A stretch of DNA of 64,000 nt, from NCBI GenBank assembly GCA_027186245.1, contig CP114490.1, positions 9,432,501-9,496,500 of the forward strand. Reading direction: 5' to 3'. Positions 11,247 to 23,820 of the stretch are shown piece after piece. The position numbers and the translations under genes were made by a program. Within the stretch, counting starts at the first letter, position 1. Each line of letters opens with the position of its first letter. Origin of the DNA: Coriaria nepalensis (lineage: Eukaryota > Streptophyta > Magnoliopsida > Cucurbitales > Coriariaceae). Under the pieces are notes generated by a model. That model ran no database searches. It was not told the origin of the DNA and saw nothing but the letters and a program-made list of their open reading frames with translations.

Positions 11247-14200
11247 ATGAGTGCTATGAATACAGTTCGAATGGAGATCCATCAATATGACAGAAAAAAT
11301 GACTTTGGGACATGGAAGAAGAAAATGCATGCCTTGTTATCTCAAAACGGAGTACTAGTGGCACTAAAAAAGGATGAAACAAAATGGCATGTCGTTGATC
11401 TTGCCATAAAGGTTTAGATAGATGAGGATGCATATAATCTAATGGTGATGAATATATCTAATAGTGTCTTAAGAAAAGTAGAAGATGCAGAGACTGCAAC
11501 AGCCTTGTGGGGTAAACTTGAAACTATATCTGCACATAATCTTACATATCTAAAAGGTGAATTTTTTTTTTTTTGAAAATGGATCCCTTTAAGAATATTG
11601 ATGATAATCTAGATGAGCTTCTAAAAATGGTGTTAGCATTAAAAGATATTGACTAGGCAATAGATGAACCTAGTCAAGCCATAATACTTATGCAATCCTT
11701 AAGTGACGATTATAGAACAGTTAAAGACTCTCTGAAATATACTGGAATTACTCCTACATTGGACTTTATAGTATCATGTCTTAGATCAAGAGAACTATAA
11801 TTAAATATGAATAAGAGAACTAGTTCAATTCTGTTTGTAAAAATGAAGTCTGAAAAGAAAGAATCACATAGCCCTTTTAGTAATAGGAAATAAAAAGGGA
11901 AAACTCACGATAAAAGGAAAAGGTGGAACCTAAGAAATGCTATCACTGTGGTAAAATAGGTCATGTGAAAAATAATTGCTATGCCTTAAAGAAACTAAAT
12001 CAGTATAGTATAGAGGGAAATAAAGTTCAAGAATCATCTTACTGTTCAGAAGTCTTAAATGTGTCAAAAGGTATAACCATAAATGAATGGATATGAACTC
12101 AGGTTGTTCATTTCATATGAATCAAAATAAAGAATGGTTCATAGATTTTAAAGAAACAAATGGAGGAAAGTATATATGGGAAATAACAAAAAATGTAACA
12201 TCTTAGGGATAGGCAACATTACTATTAAGTTATATAGTGGTGAAATTATTATGTTAACTAAAGTTAGGTATATACCTGATCTAAAAAGAAATTTAATCTC
12301 GTTAGGAGCTCTAGATGAGTTAGGATGCACATATAAAGCAAAAAAATGAACTTTAATAGCTAACAAACGAACTAGAACCATTCTGAAAGACAGTAAAAAG
12401 AATGGTCTCTATGTATAGTCTGGTTACTATTTTTCTGTTCTGAATCTGATACAATAAAATTATGGCACTTGAGACAAAGACATGTTAGTCAAAAGGGTTT
12501 ACAAATTTTATCTAGAAATGGCTTGTTAGGTAGGGATAAAAATTTCTACACTTGATTTCTATGAAAATTATATCCTAGGAAAGCAATATAAACTTAGCTT
12601 TGGTAAATGAACTCATCTTGCAAAAGACTGTTTGGAATATATTCATGTAGAAAAACATGGGGACCTGAAAAGGTACTATCTCATGGCGGAAATAAATACT
12701 TCTTATCTATAATTGATGAGTACAGTAGAAAAACATGGGTATTCCTACTTAAGTCAAAAGATGAAACATTTGACAAGTTTATGCTTGGAAAACACTTGTA
12801 GAAAATAAAACTGACAAAAAAGTAAAGACTTTAAGAATGGATAATGGTCTGGAATTTTGTAATTCTTTCTTTGATAACTATTGTTCTAAGTATGGAATTT
12901 TAAGACATAGAACTGTAGCATATACCCCGCAACAAAATGGTATAGCTAATCGCATGAATAGAACTCTATTAGATAGAGTAAGATACATGCCTATTACTTA
13001 AGGATTAAATAAGTCTTTCTAGGGAGAGACAGTTAAAACTGCAACATACTTGATAAATAGAACACAATCTACTGCTATAAATTTAAAATGTCCTGAGGAA
13101 ATCTAGTCTAGCAGATTACCAAACTTAGAACATATGAGAATATTCGGATGTGCAACAAATTCTCATAAATAGAAAGCAAATTGGACTCTAAGTCAAATAA
13201 GTGTGTATTCTTAGGTTATCAAGAAGGTATAAAAGGATATAAACTCTGAGATAGAAGTACATCAGGAGTTACAGTTATAATAAGTAGAAATGTGGTGTTT
13301 AATGAAACAGAATTCCCATGCATTGACACGGTTACACCCTCTAATGTTTCACTAGAAACCTCTAAGGGAACACCTCTAAGAGAACTTCTATTGAGGTGGA
13401 GAGTCCAATCACTGCCAATTCAAATAAATAGTAGATGAATAGTGACCTCCCTTATAATCATTATCCAATGGATGATGTGCAAGACACTATTTGATAGAGA
13501 TGATATTAGATTAGGTACTGCTGAAATCTTAAATGATGGTACTGAGCTTAATCTTAATAATTACCAATTTCTCAGATATGGTAAAAAGAGAGGTAAGGCC
13601 TAATCCCAAATACTCTTATGTAGATCTAATATATGTTGCATTAGTTGCAGGTTTTGAGATTGCTGGAATAGAACATGCGGACTACTATGATGCAATGAAT
13701 TCTCATGACAAAGACAATTAGATTATGGCAATGGAGGAGGAAATACATTCCTTTGCCGTAAATCAAACTTGGGAATTAGTCCTAAGACTGGCCAAAAGGA
13801 GAATTATTAATTGTAAGTAGCTATATAAATTGAAAGAAGGTGTAACTCCCTTTGATCCTCCTAGATATAAGGCTAGGTTAGTTGTTAAGAGTTTGACCCA
13901 AAAAGAATGGATAGATTATCTTGAAATTTTCTCTCATGTTGTTAAATTCAAGACCATGTGGTTGTTGTTGCATATTATGATCTTGAATTAGAACAATTAG
14001 ATGTGAAAACGGCCTTCTTGCATGGATCCTTAGATGAGGAAATTTATATGTCACAACCAATAGGATATATAAACAAAGATAAATCTAACTTTGTCTGCTT
14101 ATTGAAAAAATCATTGTATTGATTAAAACAATCACCTAAGCAATGGTATAAAAAATTTGATTATGCATGATGGTTTTTGGTTTTTCTAGAAGCAAATTTG

Positions 14201-15215
14201 ATGCATGTATGTATTATTCTTATCGTGATAATGATCTTATATTTATATTGCTCTATGTAAATGACATGCTTATTATTAGTAAATCAAAGTAGAAAATAAA
14301 AGAATTAAAAATAAAGTTAAACTCTGAGTTTGACATGAAAAATTTAGAGCATGCTAAGAAGATCTTAGGAATGGAAATAGTAAGAGATAGAACTAATAAT
14401 ATACTTAGATTGCATCAGACTAATTATCTAAAGAAAGTTGTAAATAGATTTGGATTAACTAGTCGTAAGCAAGTATCTCTTCATTTGGCTGGTCACTTTT
14501 CTCTTAGTAAAGAACAATCTCCTAAGACTGAACATGATAAACAAAATATGGAATCAATCCCATATGCTAATGTTATAAGATCAGTTATGTATATTATGAT
14601 CAGCACAAGACTTGACTTAAGTTTTGCTATATCTCTTCTCAACAGATTCATGTCTAATCTAGGTCTTGATCATTAGTTAGCATTAAAATGGTTGTTAAAA
14701 AATTTGAATTTAACTATAAATATTAGGTTAAATCTTAGATCATAGATTGACAATTTTTGTTTAGTGGATTTTGTAGACCCTAATTTTGCAGGAGAAAATG
14801 ACTCACAGAGATCAACTACTTTTTATCAATTTTTGTTATGTGGAAGTTGTATAAGTTGAAAAACTCAACTACAACCCTTAGTTGCATTGTCATCAACAGA
14901 AGCAAAGTATGTGGCACTGACAGAAGTATTTAAAGAAGCTATATGGATTCAAAGTTTTTTTAAGGGAAATAAAAATGATGAAAGAACCTTTGTCATTTAC
15001 TCAGATAGCCAGAGTGCTACTGACCTATCCAAAAACCCAATCCACCATCAAAGAACTAAATATGTGGACGTGAAATATCACTTTATCATAGCACAGCTTG
15101 CTTATGGTATTTTAAGGATTTCTAAAGTTCTCACTGAAAAAAAACCTCTTAGACATGGGTACTAAGTGGTTGCCACCAGTAAGTTCAAACACTGCTTGGA
15201 CTTGTTGCATGTCAG
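11247..15215 (+). pseudogene. Ty1/copia gag-pol, heavily mutated (copia A)
   Basis: The polyprotein can be followed from an ATG at 11247 to about 15215, through many stop codons and frameshifts. In order it has: gag (TWKKKMHALL, then TALWGKLE); a CCHC zinc knuckle at about 11938-11979 with correct spacing; a degraded protease and pre-integrase region (LISLGALDELG, LWHLRQRHVS); an integrase core (YFLSIIDEYSRKTWVF, then LRMDNGLEFCNSFF and TPQQNGIANRMNRT); reverse transcriptase ([17 protein letters not shown]); and RNase H (LSSTEAKYVAL, DSQSATDLSKNP). The order protease-integrase-RT-RNase H identifies copia rather than gypsy. The RT active-site box at 14254-14265 reads YVND instead of YVDD. This copy cannot be active. 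A purine-rich tract and a change of sequence near 15320-15335 may mark the start of the 3' LTR, but no LTR pair was found. Confidence 0.92.
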
Positions 15216-17297
15216 GTAATTGCCAGTTTCATGAAGCAATGATGAATCATGTGTACTATTTTATAAAGGAAAATTTGAGTGAAATGCTTATTAAGAAGAT
15301 ATTGAGATTATGAGCTTCAAATGTGGAGATTATTGGGTTAAAATAGTTGAAGCTCATAAGTATATTAAGCCGGCCCAACGGTTTCAATTACGGAGGAATT
15401 AATTTGATTTCCCTCTCCCTAGAAAAAAAAAAAAAAAAAAACTCATTCAAGTCTTGTACAAGTTAACCCCCAAGGGTAAGTTAGGGGGTCTAGCGGTCAA
15501 AAACCTAATTTTAGGTCAGTTCAAGATCTTGCATATGAAACTTACGGTGACCGTATTTTAAGACCATTTATTAGTCATGAAAGAATTAATCATTAAACTA
15601 CAGCATTAATAATAACCTGAGAGCTAGATAAAAATTAAGGTATTAAAAAAAAGTCATGTACAACTGTGCTCGTGCCTTAAATCATTGCGTTAAAGATTCT
15701 CTTACGAATTTAAACTAAGATTATTAGTTCATTCTTGACTTTTAGAGCTTTTTAAAGGACTGATTAAGGTAGGTAGTATGATTTACGAAACCATTGACAG
15801 CACTGCATGAGTGTAATTATAAGTACTGTTTGCTTGATTATATATATTCCACGGTCAAGGGTACGTAGATTCAGAACCTAGACTGAAACGTATTCTATAG
15901 TAGCCGATAAATTTCTGTCATTGATTTAAATTCATTGGAGGAATTTTTCCTTTGACTGAAATAAGTTCAAGATAAAGATGGATCAAGTATCTCTTTTTCT
16001 TGACTTCTATTATTTTTCTCTTTCCTTTTTTTTTTTTTTATTACAAACATTTGAACGGAATGAAAAACATTAACTTGATCGAATTTGAGTAGTGTTTCTC
16101 TTCATTTAATAGCTAACGTGTAGTTTGATCAAAATCAAATAATCTTATACAAAAAGTCGTTTTCGAAACATTCACGAGTGGTTAAGGAGTATTTGAACAA
16201 TTTAAATCGAATTCAAATTCAAATATCAAACATTGATGGACACTTTGTCACAGCTACAAAGACAGTAGAGCTAATAGCCACTATGGCTTTACCAATGCCA
16301 TCCCTTTCCCAGTGAATATGTCCTGAATTAATTAATATACATAAATCAACGAAGAATGTTACAACAATTGTTTTTAGAAGTGAGGATAGATAGAAAGCTG
16401 ACTCCTCATTCAATCTTTTTGAAGTCATTAAATATTTTTCCCCGTTCGAGAATCTCCTCTCTTATTCAGATTATTCGACTTTTAAATCTTATGACATGTA
16501 TATATGTGTGTAGCCTACTACGTTAACCATAGCTAGCGGATTCATAAGAAGGTTGTTGCTTTCTAGGTCATTGACAATCCCGAAAATGATATGGTTGGGA
16601 AGCTACTAGCCGAGATATCCATTTCTGGTGCGTAGTGGTGAACAATGGCTCAGCTAATAACTTCACCATTACGTACTTGAAGTTATCGATCAGATTTCTG
16701 ATATATTACTTGATGGGCAATATATGTACTTCAGATAAATGCTCGATGATTAGTTCTTTTCTTTTTTTTAAACTTCATTTCGGGTAAGGATGAACAAAGG
16801 CAGGCTCTATCATTTTTCAGTTACCGAAATGAATCAACACTCTGGTCCCCAACCGAATCAGTCTAAGCCCTGGACTGTCCACAACCGGTATATTTCAGAG
16901 TGGGGTTGGGGCTCTTATTTTTTTTAGCATTGATCCTTAAAATAGAGTAATAAACCCAACTAAAAACCTTTTCTCTCTCTCTTTCTCTTCCCCCCTCCAT
17001 TCTCATTCGTTCTCTGTTTTTTGTTTTAGTCAAAGAATTTGCTTCTGTCCGCATAAGGTTGCATCGTAGTCTTTGTGTTGCAGTTGAAATGATAGTGGCA
17101 GCGGCCCGCAGCTTGGTTTCGGGTAGAGGCAGTGGTGGAAAAGAGGAGAAGGAGAGGTTAGAGGGGCTGGCTGCAAAAGGGAGGAGAGAGAGAGGTGTGA
17201 GGGGTTTTTTTTTTCCCTCTAAATAGATGAAACCTTTTTTATGTTATCGGGTTATTGTGGGGCTCCCTTCCCGACCTTAAAATTGGAGATTAATGGG
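15216..17297. other. Intergenic, no gene seen
   Basis: The first part may include degraded 3' LTR sequence of copia A. An A-tract lies at about 15422-15440 and a T-tract at about 16027-16039. A CT-rich stretch lies at about 16970-17000, followed by a purine-rich stretch at about 17100-17200. Short open frames on both strands match nothing I recognise. Confidence 0.35.
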
Positions 17298-18039
17298 TAG
17301 AGGTGTCAAAATAAGTCGGGTCGGGCCGAATCCGAAAAAATAAATAGGCCAGGTTACGTTAGCCCGTTTTTAAAATATATATTCGAGCCCGATCTAGAAA
17401 GCCTTTTAGGTTTATCCTAAGTTCATTCGAGCCTAAAATGGGTCGGGTTTTATCGGATCTAAAATGGGCCCGATTTTTTTTAAACAAAATATTCATAATA
17501 AATTATTATTAAAGTAAGTAAGATTATTTGAGATTTGAGTCTTGAAAATAATCAAATTAACAAGAGGTCCAAAGAATAATCTAAACAAAACTATCAAATT
17601 GTATCATCAAAGTTTGTAGCCAAATAACTAATAGCATCTCAAATTATATAATTATATAATTATCAAATAACTAAGAGTCTAAGAATATCTCAAATAAATA
17701 ATAAATTTTTAGTCAAATAAAGACTTTATTGCATATTATTAAATAATGAGTTTGTCAAAAAAAAATTCTAGATTTAAGGAGGAAAAAACGGACCTTACAA
17801 TGAAGACATAAACAAAAAAATAATAATAATAAAAATTTACTAGGCCGGGCTCAACCGGGTCAGGCCCAGGTAGGCCCAATCGGGCTTATACACTGGGCCT
17901 GGCCAAGCTGGCCTAGTGAGCTTGGAAATTTATCCAAGCCCAGGCCTGTATCTGGGTTAGGTTGGGTCAGGCTTACGGTCGGATTTCCCCTCCAGGCTAT
18001 AGGCTGAGCCAAAAAACTCGGCCCATTTTGACACATTTG
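17298..18039. mobile_element. MITE, hAT-like, 742 bp (family 1, copy 1)
   Basis: The left end tagaggtgtcaaaat and the right end attttgacacatttg are inverted copies. The flanks ttaatggg (17290-17297) and caaatggg (18040-18047) share their last six bases, as expected for an aged 8-bp hAT target duplication. The interior, including aacaagaggtcc, tatcaaattgtatcatcaaag and aataactaagag words, matches the element at 25921-26735 over most of its length. The outer ~120 bp on each side are rich in gggtcgggc/gcccgacc-type words. The element encodes nothing. Confidence 0.8.
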
Positions 18040-18266
18040 CAAATGGGTCTGGCTTGGATTGGTGTCGCCACTAAAATCAATTATAAGCCTATTACACCAA
18101 CCGAACCGCTCTATTTTTTTTGGTTTGGAGTGGGGTGGGACGGGATATCCTGCTCAAGCATAATTTCGAGTACACTAATAGCTTACAAACCGATGAGTTT
18201 GTCCAGTTATAGGCATGCTTGCCAAATTTTGAATCTCATTATTAAAGATGGATTGTTACCATCTAG

Positions 18267-19026
18267 CAGAGATGGGGAAAAATCTCGCCAAGACCAAGCC
18301 AGGGTGGTCCCAATCCTCATCTCGGCTGTCCTAGTATCGAGACTAGGACGGTATTGGAACTCCCGGTTTTTCTTTTTTTTTTTCTTAAAAAAATTAATTT
18401 GCATTAGGACTTATGAAGTTTAGTTCATTCATTTATTTTGAAGTGTAAAAGGAAGGTGCTTAATGATGATAAAGAAACCAACAAAATAGAAATACAAACA
18501 TGGTAGGAAGAATATGCGAGAGATGGGATTGGGGCAAGGGATCAGAGGACTTAGTAAGGGGTTAGTGTGCGGCAACGTGTGAGAAAATGGTGGTGACGGC
18601 GGCAGAGTGAGAGGGTGCAGCGATGGTGAGAGAGAGGGGAAAAAGGGGAGAGAAAGTTTAGGGTTTCTGTAAGTAGAGATTAAGAAAAGAGAAAGGAGTT
18701 GCACGCTGCATGCAAGCTTGAGGGTGAGAGAAAAAAATTTAATAAATAAAATAGGCTAAAAATAGTAATGTTTTACTTCAGATTTCAATTAGGACCTTAT
18801 GGCATTAGGCTTTAGGCTTCTTTGCTTCATAGGCCACACTTGCATATAATATTTTATATAATTTATTTTTTATATGACTCGGGATTGAGACTATAATTAA
18901 AATTGGTCTCGTTCTCCATCCTATTCCCGAACTTTAATATTGAGACTAGTATTGGAATCTTGATTCTCGATTAAAGCAGTACTCGAATCAAGACTCCCAT
19001 CAAGATTGGGAAAAATATCTTCCCCT
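18267..19026. mobile_element. Second MITE-like element, ~760 bp (family 2)
   Basis: The left flank accatctag (18258-18266) and right flank accgtctag (19027-19035) agree at 8 of 9 positions, suggesting a hAT-type duplication. The left end is cagagatggggaaaaat and the right end ggaaaaatatcttcccct; they are only loosely inverted. Both ends carry words such as ggtcccaatcc/gagactag and their complements. The interior from 18420 to 18720 differs in composition. The target-site match is the better evidence; the inverted ends are weak. Confidence 0.45.
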
Positions 19027-20202
19027 ACCGTCTAGTGGGTTTATGAGAAGATTCACAAAGTGGTGAAGTGCATTTTGTTGTCACCTATACAAGAGAATGC
19101 CTTCAAGAAATATTGTGAATGGAAAAGGCTATAAATTTCTAGAAGACGTGACATGGTGGAACTCCATGTACATTATACTTGTGAATGTTGTTCATATAGG
19201 TATTTGGGTTTTAGCTCTACCAAGAATGATAAATGACATATTCTTAAAGAGGGATGATGTTCAAATCTCCCTCTCATCATTTTATTTTATTTTATTTATA
19301 TTAGTTTCTTACTCAATTCATTATCAAATGCAAACGATTACTATTTGCTTCTTCTTCGTTCACTCCTTTTATCTATCTGCATTCAAATTCTTATTCAGCT
19401 ATATTTTATTTTTTTTCCTTTCTTAAATCCATTTCTCTTACTTTTCTCTCCATTTTCTAAATATATTTGTCACACTTCAAATAAACAATGCCCCAATACG
19501 CTATAATAAGCTTTTAATTTCATCTATTCATTTTTCTCATATTTTTAATCTTCAATTTCTAATATATTTTCTTGTTTTATATTTCTATTGATCTAACATA
19601 CACACATATAATTAAGTAATCGTTATATATTTTTGCAATTTTTCAGTATTTTGTTACCGAGTCAACTAAAATTTAATTTATAATATGATTTTCTTTCCCT
19701 TCATGAATAGTATTTATAATTACCATAAGTTGAAATTCACCTGGGCTTGTTTTTGCCCTTAGTTTTGCCACTGGAAAATATACAGAATCCAGAATTTGGT
19801 TACAAGTATAGCCCTATGCGGAAGATCCTACAGCTGAGGTGGCAACATCTTTGTATGCAAGCTAAATTGAATAAGTATTAGATTGATTTGAATAATATGA
19901 ATATATTATCTTATGTCGCAATGTTGATGGATCCCTGCAACAAGTGCTCATTGACTTTGAAAGTTTCGAATGTCTTTCGGAGGACAGTGAGAGGTAGGGA
20001 GATGTCGATCGGGTGCTTAGATCCTGTAGTATAATATCTCATTTAGCCATTTTTTATAATCGGACTCATTTGTATCTTAAATATTATGAATCATATATAT
20101 GAGTTGTTATTCAGGTTAAGGTAAGGTCAAAATCTTAGAAAGTCAATAATAATTTTCTGAGCAGGTTTTCTTAAGTGATTAAAGCACAAATTTAATTAAT
20201 TT

Positions 20203-22660
20203 TGTGAGACCCAAAATTATGACTTTATTCATATTTCTTAATGTATGTAAAACCAAAATAAAATTCTAGCCCAAAATTTTTAAAATTTAATGGGCGAAAA
20301 TTAACATTTATTACCAAAATGACCCAAAATAAACTAAAGTGAAAGTTTGGCCCAAATCAAATTCTCTACGCCATATGGTCAGCCACCCGTATTGAGAATT
20401 CTACAATTGTCTTTATAAATAAATCATCTTCTTCATTTTTTTTCTACAAACCGTAGCTCTCTCTCCCTCTTCTCTTCATCTTCTTCTTCTTTAATTCCAT
20501 ACCTATACTTGTAAAAAATTACCCATTAGGTCAAAGAAGATACATAAGTCTTGGTGGAATTAGAAAGTTAAGGAAGATTTATCTTCACTCTTCTATAGAG
20601 GTAAGAGGCTATCTTCTTTCTATTCAATTTTGCCTACCTAAGTTGTTGATAAATATCATAACATTATGATTTTATAGAGCTATTTTGAAATTTTGAATCT
20701 AGTTTAGAGTTAGAATTAATTAGAAATGATATTGTTTCATGAATCCTTAGGGATTGCAAATCTGGATTTCAATTTCAGAATGACGATCGCTATTATAGAT
20801 TTTGGAAATTTTTATGTACAAGATAAAATTATGATAAAAGTATATTGAGGAAATACACCCTTATAAATTTTTAACAATTATAAAAACACCCAAATCATAA
20901 TTGTATGAGTCTATAAATAAATTATTGAAGTCAACCTATAAATAACGGAATCATCCGAATCTGTGAGTATCAATTGTTTCGATAGACCTTTAGCCTTCAT
21001 AACTGAAAATTTGTGATATTTTACAAGACCAAGTAGAGACGTAGACCTACAAAATTATATAAGGCTCGAAATCATTGGTTATTAGAGTAAAATATTATAT
21101 GATCTTAAATTTAGAGTAAATTATTAGGTTTTCCCAAAACATGACAATTTTAATAGTAACTTTAAAAATGTGTAATTTGAGTTATACTAATAAAAATTAA
21201 GTGTGTTATATCAATTCAGAAAGGTTAGGATGTTAACTCATCAAAGAAATATGTTAGGGAATTTTCGAGTATCTCTATAATAATATATTGGTAAAAATAA
21301 AATATTGTTTAAAAAAAGATATATGATCGAGCGGTTTAGAAAATTTTAGTTTTATAGGTCAAATATGAATATTTTGATTTGAAATTTTAATAGAGTTGTA
21401 GGAGTTGTTGATAGATGTATCATTAGAAACCTCAAGAATTATTGATTCTCAAATATGAGAAATGATTCTTAGAATACAACTATAGAATGAGAATATTTAA
21501 CAAGGGGTATATTGAAAGGCATGAAAAGCAAGGTTGCTGCAAATAGTTAGAGCTTTCACAAAGTAAATACTTAAATTAAGAATACTAGAACAATGGTGTA
21601 TATTACATAAGTTAATAAACAGTAAGGTTTATAGAAAGAAAAGGTTTATACTAAGTTATGTTTAAATACATGCTTAGATAGATTAGCAATTAGCCCAAGA
21701 CTCGAAAGATCTATATAATTCTTTTAAGAAATAGCACGGATCCTATGTAAATAAACTCTTACCTACAATATAAATAAGGTCTGTCTATTTGATATATGAT
21801 TTTTATGAAATGTTATAGTTGAATTTTAGAAGTTCATAAGCTTTGATATTTTAGTTGCATGATTTAAATGCAACAGTAGCATGCCTAGGTATGAAAATAA
21901 GAAAGTAAAATGTCATGTTATTCAAAGAAAGATTTATTTTATATAAGTACATGTATTTTATACATGGCATGAGTATAAAGTTTTGGGTGAAGTGCTACTA
22001 GGGTATAGTGGACAATTGATCCTAACGGTTATTGTAGATAATTAGTTCTAGTAATTATAGTGGATAATTGGTCCTAGCAATTATAAGAGATAGTTGGTCC
22101 TGGCATTAGTGGCAATCTCAAGGCGTTAAGTAGTAGAAAAAGAAAAGTATTGTTATTTAGAAAATATTTGAAAATAGCATACTTGTGAGTATTCAATTGA
22201 GTTTTACTGTTTTATATATCATGTATGTGAGATAGTAAATTTGCATACTGAGCATTTTATCTTATAAAAGTTTACTTGTATTGTAAGTAGGCAAGGAGAA
22301 AAATTGTAGCTACAATTGAATAGTGAATGAAGAGCTGCCAACGACATAATTGACATATGAGCTCAACCCGTGAGAAGATATGAAAAAATTTTAAGAGTAT
22401 TTTTTTTAAGAAATGTTTGAAATTACTATTTTGTTTTGTGAATATTGTTTGTGAATCAACATATATAAATATTTATTTTTATATATATCATAGCAATGTT
22501 TCGATTCTAATAAAGTAAAATTTTTAAAACATTCAAATTTTTCCGCATTTTTATTAAAAACTTTGCAGTAAAATTTAATATTCATATTAGTTATATTACA
22601 AAATTATTTATTTCCTTTTAGTATTTTGGACAATCATATAGCTAGTACGAGGGTGTTACA
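20203..22660 (+). mobile_element. Probable solo LTR of a Ty3/gypsy (chromovirus-type) element, 2.46 kb
   Basis: The block starts tgtgagaccc and ends gggtgttaca, near-perfect short inverted ends beginning TG and ending CA. A TATA-like tctttataaataaatc occurs near 20412-20428, followed by a pyrimidine-rich leader. Near the end come the catactgagcattttatc and aagtaggcaaggag words typical of such LTRs. No primer site, polypurine tract or coding sequence adjoins it, so it is best read as a solo LTR inserted in the hAT relic. A 5-bp target duplication is not evident (left aattt, right tgaaa), so the exact ends are uncertain. Confidence 0.6.
22008..22110. repeat. 26-bp degenerate tandem repeat inside the LTR
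   Basis: Four units of the type gtggataattggtcctagcaattata start near 22008, 22034, 22060 and 22087, with several substitutions each. Confidence 0.7.
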
Positions 22661-23711
22661 TGAAATCATTATATAATTTATGCAAATCAAGAGATTTTAT
22701 AGGCCCCACACAATCCTATACCTCGTCCGCAAAATGGCCACAAGTAAAGGGATAACTTTCTCATGTATCTCCGGATCCATGATGGTGCAAGAAATTGTTT
22801 GATGACTATTATGCAGAGCATCTCGAGGTGACACTTGTCATGTGACAAAGTATTGAGATTGAAAAATACTTAGATATCAATGGCCTTGTTTAGAATAATT
22901 CGGAATTCGATCACAATATGGTGGAAGGCTAATGAATACAAGTGCCCAATACTGCAACGGATACCTAAAGACATCCTTGCTATATCGGTATCTATAATTA
23001 CTTTAGAGTCCATATTTAGCATGATTGATCGTACGATCACGGACTTCTGCAGCAAATTTGCATTGTCTATGGTTGAGACGCTTATCTTCGTGTAGAGCTA
23101 GCTTAGAGGCTTATCATTCACCTTAACTAGTGTTGTAGATGCATTTGAGGATTTCAAGACAGATAATAGTACTGGTACATATTACACTCTGATTGTTATT
23201 TTTCTTTATTACTTATTGATCATTTACTTTTATATATTTTTATTTGTTTTCATTTATAATTATTTCATTGAATTTTTAAATTTTTAGCACGACCATCTAG
23301 TGTGAAGTCAGAAAAATTAAGCAGGTGACTTGATGTCCATTGTCATGTATTTTATTTTGACATTCGTTGAATATTTAGATATCTTTGTGAATATCTTATA
23401 CTCTATAACATTGTTTCAATTTGCTTGAGTATTTTGAAATTATTGGTAAATTACTTAATTATCCTCTATGTGTGAGCTTGTGATTGTTGTAGGTAAACTT
23501 TAAATAATAAATAGACATATTTTAATCATTGCCTAAATTTTGTTATACATTTAAAATGACATCACTTATTGATTATTAAATAACATTAAACAAGTCACTT
23601 TATCGGAATGACATTCGTGACACTATACATGCTCCACGTAACGTATATATATATATATAATTCACGTGTATACTCAAAAAAATATCACACGTGCATAAAC
23701 ATGCTCAGATC

Positions 23712-23820
23712 GAGCAGCAACAAAACCTAATCTTACTTCTTATGGGGCTGAATGAGAGCTATAAAGCAGTTAGGAATAAGATATTGATGACTTACACCCT
23801 TGCCAACGGAATAAGTAACT
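23712..23820 (+). pseudogene. Copia gag fragment
   Basis: The translation EQQQNLILLLMGLNESYKAV followed by NKILMT is the conserved gag segment also found in copia B at about 32180-32265 (DQQQRLIIFLMGLNESYSTL). Only about 36 residues are recognisable. The surroundings are noncoding, so this is an isolated relic of a related but different element. Confidence 0.8.

Larger units (their letters stand above)
19097..23165 (+). pseudogene. hAT-family transposase relic, interrupted
   Basis: Three fragments lie in family order on the + strand. The first (19097-19250) reads KFLEDVTWWNSMY, resembling the DVxTRWNST box. The second (19855-19960) reads MQAKLNKY, a stop, then MNILSYVAMLMDP, resembling the MxxKxxKYW...MNxLLxVAxxLDPR segment. 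The third (22880-23095) is the C-terminal dimerisation domain, reading IWWKANEYKCPILQRIPKDI, then LAISVS, LESIFSMIDR and VETLI. Between fragments two and three lies an LTR-like block (20203-22660). The N-terminal BED region was not found. Stops and frame changes make this a pseudogene. The third fragment is clear; the first is the least certain. Confidence 0.75.

Noticed and set aside
17962..18423. 153-residue frame
   Set aside because: It runs across the end of one MITE and into another; no domain is visible and low-complexity tracts extend it.
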